In this document: positions 26,994-36,360 of the stretch, one piece after another | Layout: every line of letters starts with the position of its first letter | Position numbering within the stretch: the first letter of the stretch is position 1 | From: Desulfopila aestuarii DSM 18488 | GTDB lineage: Bacteria; Desulfobacterota; Desulfobulbia; Desulfobulbales; Desulfocapsaceae | Length of the DNA stretch: 64,000 nt | Reading direction: 5' to 3' | NCBI GenBank assembly: GCA_945863875.1 | Contig: CAMBBS010000021.1 | Coordinates: 1-64,000 of the forward strand | Position numbers and translations under genes: made by a program | Notes under the pieces: model-generated | The model's database searches: none | The model's input: the letters and a program-made list of their open reading frames with translations, nothing else | Told to the model about the DNA's origin: nothing

Positions 26994-27737
26994 ATGAAAG
27001 TTGCCATTCTCGAGTGCGATGATGTGCTGGAAAAGTTCCAGCCGCAATTCGGCCATTACCGGGACATGATCCGGCGCATGTTTCTGCGAAGTGACGTTGC
27101 GGCGGATCCCCTTCGGTTTGCCGACTTTACCTGCCGGCAGGGGCATTACCCCGAAGATATAGACAGCTATGATCTTTATATCACCACCGGCAGCAAGGCC
27201 AGTGTCTATGAGGACACGCCGTGGATTGCCCAGCTTATCCACTTTGTCCGGCAGCTGGACCGCCGGGAGAAGAAACTGATCGGCATCTGTTTTGGCCATC
27301 AAGTCATCGCCATGGCCCGTCAGGGCATGGTGGAAAAATCCGCACGGGGCTGGGGCATCGGCGTTGCGGTGAACCGGGTCGTCGCCACCCCCGCCTGGAT
27401 GCATGAAACAAAAGACCATCTCAACATCATCGTCAGTCATCAGGACCAGATAACCACATTGCCGGAGGATGCTCTGGTGATTGCCGGGAGTGACTTCTGT
27501 CCCTTTTTCATGGTGCAGTGGCATGACCATTTCTTAAGCATCCAGGGGCATCCCGAATGGAACCCGGCCTATGCACGTACCCTCATCAACGAAAGAAGAG
27601 CGCACTTTACTCCTGAGCGAATCGCCACGGCTCTGGAATCGCTTGACATGCAACCGGACAATGAGCTGTTTGCCCGCTGGATTCTCGATTTTGTCGGGTA
27701 CTCCAACCCCAAAAATATACCTCCACCACAGGGGTGA
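26994..27737 (+). CDS. Class I glutamine amidotransferase (GMP synthase-like)
   Basis: 247-aa protein of the type 1 GATase fold. The triad is visible: Cys99 in IGICFGHQ, His186 and Glu188 in SIQGHPEW. No synthetase domain is attached. In the PuuD-like context beside a glutamine synthetase-type ligase and aldehyde dehydrogenase, it probably hydrolyses the gamma-glutamyl bond at the end of the pathway. It starts 5 nt after the alcohol dehydrogenase and its stop overlaps the GTG of the next gene, so the set is one operon. Confidence 0.85.
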   Translation: MKVAILECDDVLEKFQPQFGHYRDMIRRMFLRSDVAADPLRFADFTCRQGHYPEDIDSYDLYITTGSKASVYEDTPWIAQLIHFVRQLDRREKKLIGICFGHQVIAMARQGMVEKSARGWGIGVAVNRVVATPAWMHETKDHLNIIVSHQDQITTLPEDALVIAGSDFCPFFMVQWHDHFLSIQGHPEWNPAYARTLINERRAHFTPERIATALESLDMQPDNELFARWILDFVGYSNPKNIPPPQG

Positions 27738-28921
27738 AAATTGTGCTTTCCTCATTTACCCTCAAGCTTCCGCGACAGATTGTTTTCGGCCCAGGCAAAC
27801 TGAGCGAACTTGAAAATACCCTCGGCCGTTTCGGTGCCCGGCCGCTACTGGTGCTCGGGGGCCGCTCGGCTGCAGCAACCGGGCACTCTGCCAAGCTCGA
27901 GAAAATATTTGCCAAGCTGGGGATACTGGTGCCGACCGTGCATATCGGTTCGGAGCCATCACCGGAGATGATCGATACAATAGTTGCCGACCTTGCCGGT
28001 GAAGAAATTGATCTGGTCATCGCCCTCGGCGGCGGCTCGGCCCTTGACGGCGGCAAGGCCATTTCGGTTATGCTCAAGGAAAAAGGAGAGATCACCCGGT
28101 TTCTTGAGGGTGTCGGCAGCACAACTCCCAGCGGCAGGAGACTGTCCTTTATTGCCATTCCGACAACATCCGGCACCGGCAGCGAAGCGACCAGTAATGC
28201 CGTGATCAGTTCTATCGGCAGCCAGGGCTTTAAAAGCTCCCTGCGTCACGATAACTTCATCCCCGACCTTGCCCTGGTCGACCCGGCATTAACGCTGTCC
28301 TGCCCGGAACAATTGACCGTTGCCTGCGGCATGGACTGCTTTAGTCAACTGGTTGAAGGCTATCTCTCGACCAACAGTTCATCTCTTACCGACGCCCTGG
28401 CTCTCGAGGGCCTCAAGGCCATCCACCGATCATTGCGTCTGGTCTGCGCTGATGGCAGCAATCTCCCGGCCAGAAGCGACCTCGCCTATGCGGCCCTGCT
28501 CTCCGGCATTGTCCTGTGCAATAGCGGCCTCGGCGCGGTACACGGCTTTGCCTCTGCTCTTGGCGGCCTTTTTGCCATCCCGCACGGCCTCGTCTGCGGG
28601 ACCCTGATGGCTCCGGTGAATGCGACATCCCTGAAAAATCTGCGGATAAAAGGTGATAATCTCCCGGCTCTGACCAAGTACGCCCAACTTGGCAGTTTCT
28701 TTAGCGACCAGCAGAACAAGACGGACGCCTGGTATCAAGATTATTTCATAGAGGAGCTGGCAAAACTCGCCGACGACCTGGCCATTGCACCACTCAGCGC
28801 GTTTGGCGTCAGCACCACCGACATTGAAAATATTGTGGCAAAAACAGGTAATAAATACAACCCGACCCCGTTGACCAGGGAGGACCTGGCCACCATACTG
28901 CACAGCAGAATCAGGGAATAA
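27734..28921 (+). CDS. Iron-type alcohol dehydrogenase 2
   Basis: 395-aa second group III alcohol dehydrogenase. It has VIALGGGSALDGGKA, PTTSGTGSEAT and metal-ligand His residues in VHGFASALGG and IPHGLVCG. It is only distantly similar to the first dehydrogenase of the operon, so the two likely act on different intermediates or directions. The start is GTG at 27734, overlapping the amidotransferase stop (GTGA). It is the last gene of the operon and converges on the PagL-like gene with 5 nt between stops. Confidence 0.88.
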   Translation: MKIVLSSFTLKLPRQIVFGPGKLSELENTLGRFGARPLLVLGGRSAAATGHSAKLEKIFAKLGILVPTVHIGSEPSPEMIDTIVADLAGEEIDLVIALGGGSALDGGKAISVMLKEKGEITRFLEGVGSTTPSGRRLSFIAIPTTSGTGSEATSNAVISSIGSQGFKSSLRHDNFIPDLALVDPALTLSCPEQLTVACGMDCFSQLVEGYLSTNSSSLTDALALEGLKAIHRSLRLVCADGSNLPARSDLAYAALLSGIVLCNSGLGAVHGFASALGGLFAIPHGLVCGTLMAPVNATSLKNLRIKGDNLPALTKYAQLGSFFSDQQNKTDAWYQDYFIEELAKLADDLAIAPLSAFGVSTTDIENIVAKTGNKYNPTPLTREDLATILHSRIRE

Positions 28922-28926
28922 ATAAG

Positions 28927-29466
28927 CTAGAATTTATACGACACCGCAAAGTGATGCATATTAAGACCAATATTATAATCATAGATGCCGGCATTGGATT
29001 GGTGATAAAAGACATATTCCAGTCCCCAGTGTTCCCCTAATACCAGCTGCGCTCCAACCTTGGAATTGAACAAAAAACTTCCGCCGAGATTCTGGCCGGT
29101 GAACTCCGTCTCGCCTACCATGAAGCCGGCACCAACGCCGACGATGAAATTGACCATGTCATGCGGGCCGAAAATAACCTGTGGCATCAAAGAAAACCTG
29201 CCCGTCTCGTCATTGTCGCAGCCCTCTTCCCTGAGCAGGGTCGCACCCACTTCTACGCTAGTTGTAACATTCCAGGAATCACCAAAGGTTGTCTTATAGG
29301 GGAGTGGCTGCCGCCAGAATATTTCGTATTGTTCCAGATCCTTATTTTCTTTAAATTCCATGCCATATCCGACACCCAATTGAGACAACATCTCGGCAAA
29401 TGATGAAGGAGTAGCTACAACGACTATGGCAAGAGATAAAATAAATATTTTTGCTGTAGACATCAT
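28927..29466 (-). CDS. pagL: Lipid A 3-O-deacylase, PagL-like
   Basis: 179-aa outer-membrane protein. A signal peptide of about 24 residues (ending SSFA) is followed by beta strands, the active-site motif YHQSNAGIYDYNIG (catalytic His and Ser in HxSN), and a terminal aromatic strand (FAVSYKF). PagL removes the 3-O acyl chain of lipid A and modulates envelope and endotoxin structure. The motif and length agree with the family. No obvious functional link to neighbours. Confidence 0.8.
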   Translation of the reverse strand: MMSTAKIFILSLAIVVVATPSSFAEMLSQLGVGYGMEFKENKDLEQYEIFWRQPLPYKTTFGDSWNVTTSVEVGATLLREEGCDNDETGRFSLMPQVIFGPHDMVNFIVGVGAGFMVGETEFTGQNLGGSFLFNSKVGAQLVLGEHWGLEYVFYHQSNAGIYDYNIGLNMHHFAVSYKF

Positions 29467-29752
29467 ATATCTGTTCCTTATTCGAATTGTCGGTAAAGAA
29501 CGTTCAGTATTATCAAAACAGATCTCAGGTTACCCTTAAAGGGTCATAAAACCCATTAAAACATCTGGTAATCATTGAATGTTCATTGCCGGGAATTAAG
29601 AATAGTGGCGAAAAAGCTGAATTTACAGCTCACGGTTAACTGAATTTATGAGCTAGATTGTGTTTTTCAACACCCTTATCATGTAACTTAATTCTTTTTG
29701 TAAACGTGTTGACATTTTCGTGTGGTTGTAAAATGTGGTGGACAACAGCTGA
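29467..29752. other. AT-rich intergenic region
   Basis: About 285 bp that should contain the pagL promoter. No coding potential, terminator or repeat was identified. Confidence 0.3.
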
Positions 29753-30328
29753 TTAAATGCACCCCTCGACAATATCCCTGCCGAACTGCTCCGCCCGGAC
29801 CATTTCGTCTGGAACCTCGAGAACGGCTTTTCGCTTATCGACCCCTTTCACCAGCAATTCTCCACCGTACTCGACATCCATGGCGTCATAGATATACCTG
29901 GCCGTCAATAGGCTGCAGTCGAAAATCTTCGGTCCCACCGTCGCGGCGGTGGACAACAGATAGCCCCTGCGCCCTTCACTTTGGCGAAATCTCTCATGCA
30001 ACAGATATTTTCTTGACCAGCGGGCCTGCATTCTATCGCCGAAGATCTTACATTGGGCAGACAGTCCGTAAAAATAGACTGGGCTGACCAGCAGTATGCG
30101 GTCTGCTGCATCGGCCGCCTGATAGATCGCCGTCATATCGTCCTTGATGACACAATTTCCGGTTTTTTCACAGCCGCCGCATCCCTGACACGGCCGGATG
30201 TTCAAGTCATTGAGGCGGATATAGTCAACCGTACCCCCGCCCTGCGCCACCATTTCGGCAACTTTACCGGCCAGTGTCTCCCCGTTTCCCCCTTTGCGGG
30301 GACTTCCCAACACAACGAGCATTTTCAT
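29753..30328 (-). CDS. Iron-sulfur flavoprotein (flavodoxin-like, Isf family)
   Basis: 191-aa FMN-dependent oxidoreductase. The N-terminal GSPRKGGNGETLA binds the FMN phosphate. The compact motif PCQGCGGCEKTGNC gives Cys spaced 2-2-5, matching iron-sulfur flavoproteins that carry a 4Fe-4S cluster. LLVSPVYFYGLSAQCKIFGDR follows. Start at 30328 has GGGGGAG about 8 nt upstream. These enzymes handle electron transfer or oxygen and peroxide stress in anaerobes. It is divergent from the glycyl radical activase. Confidence 0.85.
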   Translation of the reverse strand: MKMLVVLGSPRKGGNGETLAGKVAEMVAQGGGTVDYIRLNDLNIRPCQGCGGCEKTGNCVIKDDMTAIYQAADAADRILLVSPVYFYGLSAQCKIFGDRMQARWSRKYLLHERFRQSEGRRGYLLSTAATVGPKIFDCSLLTARYIYDAMDVEYGGELLVKGVDKRKAVLEVPDEMVRAEQFGRDIVEGCI

Positions 30329-30641
30329 AATGTACTCCCCCTTGCAAAATTCATGTTTGATCCCGCAACTTTTGCTCGATTTTAAGCAACTGTCAAGTGC
30401 AAACCTTACGGAGCCACATTCCCCTGCCGTCTTTTCCATCAGCACCTTTAAACCGAGAGACGCCGGCAAAAACGATTTCTTCTCTTTCTTCTTTACAATC
30501 GCCACAAACAGTATACATTAATGGTATGCAATCTCTAATATCTCCCTGTTGCCAGGGGTAAAAATCTTTTTTTTACTCGGCCACCATACCGAGACAGACA
30601 TTTCCATTGCATGGGAATGAGATTTATTGTTAGCTAACTCT

Positions 30642-31553
30642 ATGGACACGATAAACTCAACCATTTTTGCCATCAAGCGATATGCGCTCCACGATGGACC
30701 GAACATCAGGACGACCATTTTTTTCAAAGGCTGCCCGCTGAACTGCCACTGGTGCCATAATCCCGAGGGGATCGATTTCAACATTAAAATTGTCACCCTT
30801 GGCGAGAAATGTGTCGGCTGTGGCGAGTGCGTTGACAACTGCCCCGAAAATGCCCTGCAGCTCACCAAGGATGGTATAGAGCGTAACACTGAGCGCTGCA
30901 CACTCTGCCGAACCTGTATTGACGCCTGTCCGGCCCTGGTGCACGAGCCGACCGGGTGGGAAATGACCACGGACCAGCTGCTGAACGAAATCAAAAAGGA
31001 TCTGCCTTTTTATGACCAGTCCGGCGGCGGCGTGACCATCTCGGGAGGCGAGCCGCTCGCACAGCCAAAGGGACTTCTCGCCCTGCTGCAGGGCTGCGGC
31101 GCACTCGGTATCCACCGGACCGTCGACACCAGCGCTTTTGCGCCAACCGACACCCTGCTGCACATTGCCGAACATACTGAGCTTTTTCTCATTGATCTCA
31201 AGCACATGAACAACAGGCAACACCGGCACTATACCGGCGTTGCCAACGACCTTATTGTGCATAATCTGCAGACCCTGGCGAAAAACCGGATACCGATACG
31301 AGTACGCCTGCCGATTATTCCGTGCATCAATGATGATGAAGAAAATATCAGGGCAACGGGTATCTTTGTTGCCGGGTGCACAGGTGTCCAGGGCATCGAT
31401 GTACTCCCCTATCACCCTTCGGCAACCGCCAAATACAAAAAACTCGGCCTGGAGTATAAAGGGCATACTTTTACCGCCCCTTCCAGGCAACATATAACCG
31501 AGACAGTACACATTCTTAAAGAATATATCGAAGATGTCCAGATTGGAGGATAA
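30642..31553 (+). CDS. Glycyl radical enzyme activating protein (radical SAM)
   Basis: About 303 aa. The radical SAM cluster motif is GCPLNCHWCHNPE (CxxxCxxC), preceded by the activase signature YALHDGPNIRTTIFFKGC. An inserted ferredoxin-like domain carries two 4Fe-4S motifs (CVGCGECVDNC and CTLCRTCIDAC). GGVTISGGEPL and the SAM-binding strands follow. It installs the glycyl radical on the enzyme encoded 2 nt downstream. The start is not certain: ATG at 30642 lacks a strong ribosome site, and a TTG at 30627 is also possible. Confidence 0.92.
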   Translation: MDTINSTIFAIKRYALHDGPNIRTTIFFKGCPLNCHWCHNPEGIDFNIKIVTLGEKCVGCGECVDNCPENALQLTKDGIERNTERCTLCRTCIDACPALVHEPTGWEMTTDQLLNEIKKDLPFYDQSGGGVTISGGEPLAQPKGLLALLQGCGALGIHRTVDTSAFAPTDTLLHIAEHTELFLIDLKHMNNRQHRHYTGVANDLIVHNLQTLAKNRIPIRVRLPIIPCINDDEENIRATGIFVAGCTGVQGIDVLPYHPSATAKYKKLGLEYKGHTFTAPSRQHITETVHILKEYIEDVQIGG

Positions 31554-31554
31554 A

Positions 31555-33915
31555 ATGAAACAACGGATAGCACGACTGCGCGAGGAAAGTTTTCTCACAA
31601 AACCATCTATTTCCATCGAACGGGCACTGCTGGAAACCGAATTTTATAAAGAGAACAGCGGCAAATACTCTCTGCCCGTTTTGCGCGCCCTCTGTTTCAA
31701 GCATATCTGCACCTACAAGAGCCTCTATATCGGCGAAGGTGAGCTGCTCGTCGGCGAGCGCGGCCCGGCGCCAAAAGTGGTGTCGACCTTTCCCGAGCTG
31801 ACCTGCCACAGTGCCGACGATCTGCGGATCTTAAACGATCGGGCCATGACCAGCTATCGGGTCGCCGAAGAGGATATCCGGCGCTACGAAGAGGAGGTGA
31901 TCCCCTACTGGCAGGGACGATCCATGCGTGACCGCATCTTCAGCAACATCCCCGAGGACTGGCGCATTGCCTATGAAGCAGGTCTGTTCACCGAATTCAT
32001 GGAACAGCGCGCGCCGGGCCATACCGCCCTGGACGGCACCATCTACACCAGCGGCATGATTAACTTCAAAGAGCGCATAGCGGAAAAGATCGGCCGCCTG
32101 GATTATCAGAACGACCCCGAGGCCTCCGATAAGGCCGAGCAGCTCCAGGCCATGGACATCTCCTGCGACGCGGCGATCATTTTTGCAAATCGCCACGCCG
32201 ACCTCGCCGAAAGCATGGCGGCAGAAACGGAAGATCCGGCGAGGCGGGTAGAACTGCGGAAAATTGCGCAAATCTGTCGACATGTCCCGGCCCACAAGCC
32301 GAGAACCTTCCATGAAGCCCTGCAGATGTACTGGTTTGTCCATTTGGGCATCATTACCGAGCTGAACGGCTGGGATGCCATGACCCCGGGCCATCTCGAC
32401 CAGCACCTGCAGCCATTTTATGAACGAGGCCTGGCCGATGGTCTGCTTGACCGCGATGCGGCCAAAGAGCTGATCAGCTGTCTGTGGATAAAAGTCAACA
32501 ACCACACCGCCCCGCCCAAGGTCGGCGTCACCGCCAAGGAGAGCGGCACGTATAACGATTTCACCCAGATTAATCTTGGCGGACTGAATGCCGCCGGGGG
32601 CGACGCCAGCAACGAGGTATCCTTTCTCTGCCTGGAGGTTTCCGATGAACTCCACCTGCTGCAACCCCAGCCGAGTGTCCATATCAGCAACAAAACCCCG
32701 GAACGCTTTTTAAAAGCGGCGACCAGGGTCATTCGCAAAGGCTATGGCTATCCATCGGTTTTCAATACCGATATGGTGGTCATGGAGCAGGTCCGTGTCG
32801 GCAAGAGTGTCGAGGACGCCCGGGAAGGCGGCACCAGCGGCTGTATTGAAACCGGCGCCTTCGGCAAGGAGGCCTATATCCTTACCGGGTATCTTAATGT
32901 ACCGAAAATATTAGAAGTTACCTTAAACAACGGCGTTGATCAGCTGACGGGAAAACAGGTCTCGATTGCCACCGGTGATGCGACAACCTTTACCAGCTAC
33001 AAACAGCTCTATGATGCCTTCACCAGACAGCTTGAGCATGTCGTCAACCTGAAAATACGGGTCAACAACTACATTGAGCGGATGTATGCCAAGTACTCAC
33101 CGGCGCCTTTTTTGTCGGTGGTCATTCATGACTGCATTGAAAAAGGCAAAGACTATTATGACGGCGGACCGCGCTACAACACCAATTACATTCAGTGCTG
33201 CGGCATTGGAACGGTCACCGACAGTCTGTCGGCAATCAAAACCCATGTTTTTGACAACGGGTCGATTCCCATGGACAGGCTGCTCACCGCTCTGAAATGT
33301 AATTTCGCCGAAGAAGAGGCGCTGCGGCTGAAATTGTGGAACAAAACGCCCTTCTTCGGCAACGATGACGACCGGGCCGACGCTATTATGAAACGTGTCT
33401 ACGACTCCCTCTTTGAGAGCATCGACGGAAAAGCCAATACGAAAGGGACCGTCTATCACCTGAACATGCTCTCGACCACCTGCCATGTCTATTTCGGCAA
33501 GATGCTCGGAGCCTCCGCCAACGGCAGGTTCAGCCACCTGCCTGAATCCGATGGCACATCCCCGTCCCATGGTGCCGACCGCAATGGCCCGACAGCAGTC
33601 ATTAAATCGCTCAGCAAGATGGATCAGTTAAAGTCTGGCGGGACCCTCCTCAATCAGCGTTTTCTGCCTAGCGTTCTGGCAAGCGAGCAGGATCTGGACA
33701 AGCTGGGCGGCCTGATCCGTACCTACTTCACCCTGGGCGGTCACCATATCCAGTTCAACGTCATCGACGGCAAGACCCTGCGTTCAGCCCAGCAGCACCC
33801 GGATGAATACCGCAACCTGCTGGTCCGGGTCGCCGGCTACAGCGACTACTTTGTCGATCTTGACAGGGAACACCAGGAAGAGATTATCAGCAGGACAGAG
33901 CAGGAACTGGCCTAA
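31555..33915 (+). CDS. hypD: Glycyl radical enzyme, HypD-like (trans-4-hydroxy-L-proline dehydratase)
   Basis: 786-aa glycyl radical enzyme. The catalytic Cys430 and Glu432 are in GGTSGCIETGAFGKEAY, and the radical Gly761 in RVAGYSDYF close to the C-terminus. Segments FTEFMEQRAPGHT and WDAMTPGHLDQH match, from memory, the HypD sequence of Clostridioides difficile over its whole length. HypD dehydrates hydroxyproline to pyrroline-5-carboxylate. The usual partner proC is not adjacent here, so a related substrate cannot be excluded. Start at 31555 follows GGAGG by 5 nt. Confidence 0.82.
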   Translation: MKQRIARLREESFLTKPSISIERALLETEFYKENSGKYSLPVLRALCFKHICTYKSLYIGEGELLVGERGPAPKVVSTFPELTCHSADDLRILNDRAMTSYRVAEEDIRRYEEEVIPYWQGRSMRDRIFSNIPEDWRIAYEAGLFTEFMEQRAPGHTALDGTIYTSGMINFKERIAEKIGRLDYQNDPEASDKAEQLQAMDISCDAAIIFANRHADLAESMAAETEDPARRVELRKIAQICRHVPAHKPRTFHEALQMYWFVHLGIITELNGWDAMTPGHLDQHLQPFYERGLADGLLDRDAAKELISCLWIKVNNHTAPPKVGVTAKESGTYNDFTQINLGGLNAAGGDASNEVSFLCLEVSDELHLLQPQPSVHISNKTPERFLKAATRVIRKGYGYPSVFNTDMVVMEQVRVGKSVEDAREGGTSGCIETGAFGKEAYILTGYLNVPKILEVTLNNGVDQLTGKQVSIATGDATTFTSYKQLYDAFTRQLEHVVNLKIRVNNYIERMYAKYSPAPFLSVVIHDCIEKGKDYYDGGPRYNTNYIQCCGIGTVTDSLSAIKTHVFDNGSIPMDRLLTALKCNFAEEEALRLKLWNKTPFFGNDDDRADAIMKRVYDSLFESIDGKANTKGTVYHLNMLSTTCHVYFGKMLGASANGRFSHLPESDGTSPSHGADRNGPTAVIKSLSKMDQLKSGGTLLNQRFLPSVLASEQDLDKLGGLIRTYFTLGGHHIQFNVIDGKTLRSAQQHPDEYRNLLVRVAGYSDYFVDLDREHQEEIISRTEQELA

Positions 33916-33930
33916 CTTTTAAGGTAACAA

Positions 33931-33973
33931 AACTGCCGGTCAAGGTGAAGAAACACCTCCGCCGGCAGTTTTT
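33931..33973. terminator. Bidirectional intrinsic terminator
   Basis: AACTGCCGG (33931-33939) pairs with CCGGCAGTT (33962-33970), with an inner GGTG/CACC stem. It is followed by TTTT on the plus strand and preceded by AAAA, so it can terminate both the glycyl radical gene and the convergent aminotransferase. Confidence 0.85.
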
Positions 33974-34004
33974 GTTGTCATGGATGAAGTTTTTTTCGGC
34001 GGTA

Positions 34005-35201
34005 TTATTGTCTTAAGCCTTCGGCAATGGCATCACAGACATAATCGATATTTGCTTTTGTCAGCCCTGCCAGGTTGATCCTTCCTCCGCCCACAACATA
34101 GATACTCTTGTTGCTGCGCAGCCAGACCACGATGTCACTGGACAGGCCACTGAAGGAAAACATCCCGCGCTGATTGGCGATGGAGGAAAAATCGCCTTCC
34201 ACCCCTCTTGCCGCAAGCCCCTTGACCAGGGCAACACGCATGGCCTTGATCCGGTCGCGCATCCCGGCCAACTCGCCCAGCCACTGTGCATGCAGCTTTG
34301 GGTTACTGAGGATAGTCGACACGACCAGACCGCCATGGGCCGGCGGATTGGAATAAATAACTCGGATGGTCGTTTTCAGGTGACTCATGGCCACCGCCGC
34401 TTCCTGTGCCGTCGGACTCACGATGGTCAATGCACCGACACGCTCATTGTACAGTCCAAAATTTTTGGAAAAAGAGCTGGCTACGAAAAAATCAATGCCG
34501 GTCGCGGCAAACTCCTCAATACCGCACCGATCCGCCTCGACACCTTCGCCAAACCCCTGATAGGCGAAATCAAGAAAGGGGATCCAGCCCTTGTCCTTGC
34601 CGATGGCGGCCACCTCTTTCCACTGGGCCGGAGTGAGATCAACGCCGCTCGGATTATGACAGCAGGCATGGAACAGCACAATGTCGTCGGCCGGAATATT
34701 TTCAAGGCTGTCCACCATGGCCGAAAAATCGACGGCTCTGCTTGCCGGATTGTAATAATCATATTCCGCGAGCTCAAAGCCGGCGGTCTTGAAGACACCC
34801 TTATGATTCGCCCACGTCGGATTGCTGAGCCACACCTTGGCGTCCGGATAAAATTTCTTCAACAGATCGCCACCCACCCGCAACGCTCCGGTCCCACCTG
34901 GTGCATGGGCGGTGACAGCCCGACCGCTGATGATAACCTCTGCCGATTTCCCAAAGAGCAGTTTCTGTACCTCCGCCGCATAGAGCGGATCACCGGAAAT
35001 CGGCAGGTAACTTTTCGTAGCTTCCTGTTCCAACAGGATTTTTTCCGCTGCCTTGACACACTTCAAAATAGGGGTTTTACCCGTCTCGTCTTTATATACA
35101 CCTACGCCGAGATTGACTTTCTGGACACTTGGATCGTTTCTAAACGCCTCGGTCAAGCCAAGGATAGAGTCTGCCGGAGCCGCCTGAATATCTTGCCACA
35201 T
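34005..35201 (-). CDS. Aromatic amino acid/aspartate aminotransferase (AspC/TyrB type)
   Basis: 398-aa PLP enzyme of fold type I, subgroup Ia. Signatures include KVNLGVGVYKDETGKTPIL near the N-terminus, HACCHNPSGVDLT, the FLDFAYQGFG strand and the Schiff-base Lys in SSFSKNFGLYNERVG. The C-terminal Arg for the alpha-carboxylate is present in the GRINLAGL region. It interconverts aspartate or aromatic amino acids with 2-oxoacids. It is not obviously part of the hydroxyproline module, since it is transcribed convergently. Confidence 0.9.
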   Translation of the reverse strand: MWQDIQAAPADSILGLTEAFRNDPSVQKVNLGVGVYKDETGKTPILKCVKAAEKILLEQEATKSYLPISGDPLYAAEVQKLLFGKSAEVIISGRAVTAHAPGGTGALRVGGDLLKKFYPDAKVWLSNPTWANHKGVFKTAGFELAEYDYYNPASRAVDFSAMVDSLENIPADDIVLFHACCHNPSGVDLTPAQWKEVAAIGKDKGWIPFLDFAYQGFGEGVEADRCGIEEFAATGIDFFVASSFSKNFGLYNERVGALTIVSPTAQEAAVAMSHLKTTIRVIYSNPPAHGGLVVSTILSNPKLHAQWLGELAGMRDRIKAMRVALVKGLAARGVEGDFSSIANQRGMFSFSGLSSDIVVWLRSNKSIYVVGGGRINLAGLTKANIDYVCDAIAEGLRQ

Positions 35202-35470
35202 CTATATGCCTCCATAAGGGATAATTATTTATCATACGTGGAATGTGGAAAATACAAACTTTTATTGAATTGTGTCAACAGGAATGAGAAGGAGGCGGCA
35301 AACTGTTGCAAAGAAGCAGGTGAAAAGGCCTAAGACTAGGACAAACAAGAGAGCAGGAAGAACACACTTTGTCGGGCGAGACAATCGGCTGCTTGCTCTT
35401 CGTCTCGACACGTGGTAAAAATTCTTCTTTATCTCCTGCCAAAACGACATCAAATATAAACCGAAACCAA

Positions 35471-36322
35471 ATGAAGAAAATTATCGCCGTTTGTTTTCTC
35501 CTTTTCTGTGGTTTACCTGTGTTTCTCGCCACAATCGACCTCGAACCGTACCTGGCGCCGGAGCAACCGGACATTGCGCAAAGTGATGCCGATAAACCAT
35601 CCCTGCTGGGACCGGGCGAACTGCCAGGCAAAACCGACGAAGCCGGACAGCCCGAGCCGGAATCAGCGGTGATCCCGGCGCAAACAGAGTCCGTTGGCAA
35701 AAGCCAAGCAGAGGACACTCAACAGGAAGAGACGCTGGAAAACAGCACAGCCGCGGCACCCATTGATGAAACCACAACAGGCCGGGAACAGGCAACCGCT
35801 GCTTCCGCGACACAAATGCCGTCATCACTGATCGAACTGCAGGTCGAACGGTTGCCGGAGGGCGAGTATCCATTTTCTATCCTCCTGGAAAGCTTTACTG
35901 AACAGGCAACCGCCGAGATGGCCATCCCCTACTATAAAAAACGCGGTCTATCGGCGCATTGGGTTAAGGTAAATCTAGGCGAAGCGGGTATACAATATCG
36001 GCTGTTCACCGGCGTCTTTGCCACCGTGCCGGAAGCACAGCGATACCTAAATCAAAACAAGCTGGTCGGCAGACCGATTAAAGCGACCCATTATGCCGCC
36101 CGTGTCGGCGTCTATCAGGATAAAGCACAGCTGGCCAGCACCTTTGTCAAAACGAAAAATGCCGGCGTCGTTCCCTACATCCTGGGTACACAAAATGGCA
36201 GCTACCATCTCTTCGTCGGTGCCTTTTATACCTTTATCGGCGCCGCCGGTCAGTGTCGTGATCTACAGGATGCCGGTTTGAATTGCGAACCGGTCAAGCG
36301 CTCGACCATCCCGCCACGGTAA
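35471..36322 (+). CDS. SPOR-domain protein with signal anchor
   Basis: 283-aa secreted or membrane-anchored protein. One N-terminal hydrophobic segment (IIAVCFLLFCGLPVFLA) is followed by an acidic, low-complexity linker rich in Glu, Gln, Ala and Thr (about residues 25-125). A C-terminal SPOR-like repeat follows (YPFSILLESFTEQATAEMA to YRLFTGVF), with a second, weaker copy (YHLFVGAFYT). SPOR domains bind denuded septal peptidoglycan. The start at 35471 has a poor ribosome site but is chosen because it begins the signal segment. Confidence 0.7.
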   Translation: MKKIIAVCFLLFCGLPVFLATIDLEPYLAPEQPDIAQSDADKPSLLGPGELPGKTDEAGQPEPESAVIPAQTESVGKSQAEDTQQEETLENSTAAAPIDETTTGREQATAASATQMPSSLIELQVERLPEGEYPFSILLESFTEQATAEMAIPYYKKRGLSAHWVKVNLGEAGIQYRLFTGVFATVPEAQRYLNQNKLVGRPIKATHYAARVGVYQDKAQLASTFVKTKNAGVVPYILGTQNGSYHLFVGAFYTFIGAAGQCRDLQDAGLNCEPVKRSTIPPR

Positions 36323-36360
36323 CCGGGGCAAGATAACCGCAGGCAGTTCCGGTTGCATGT

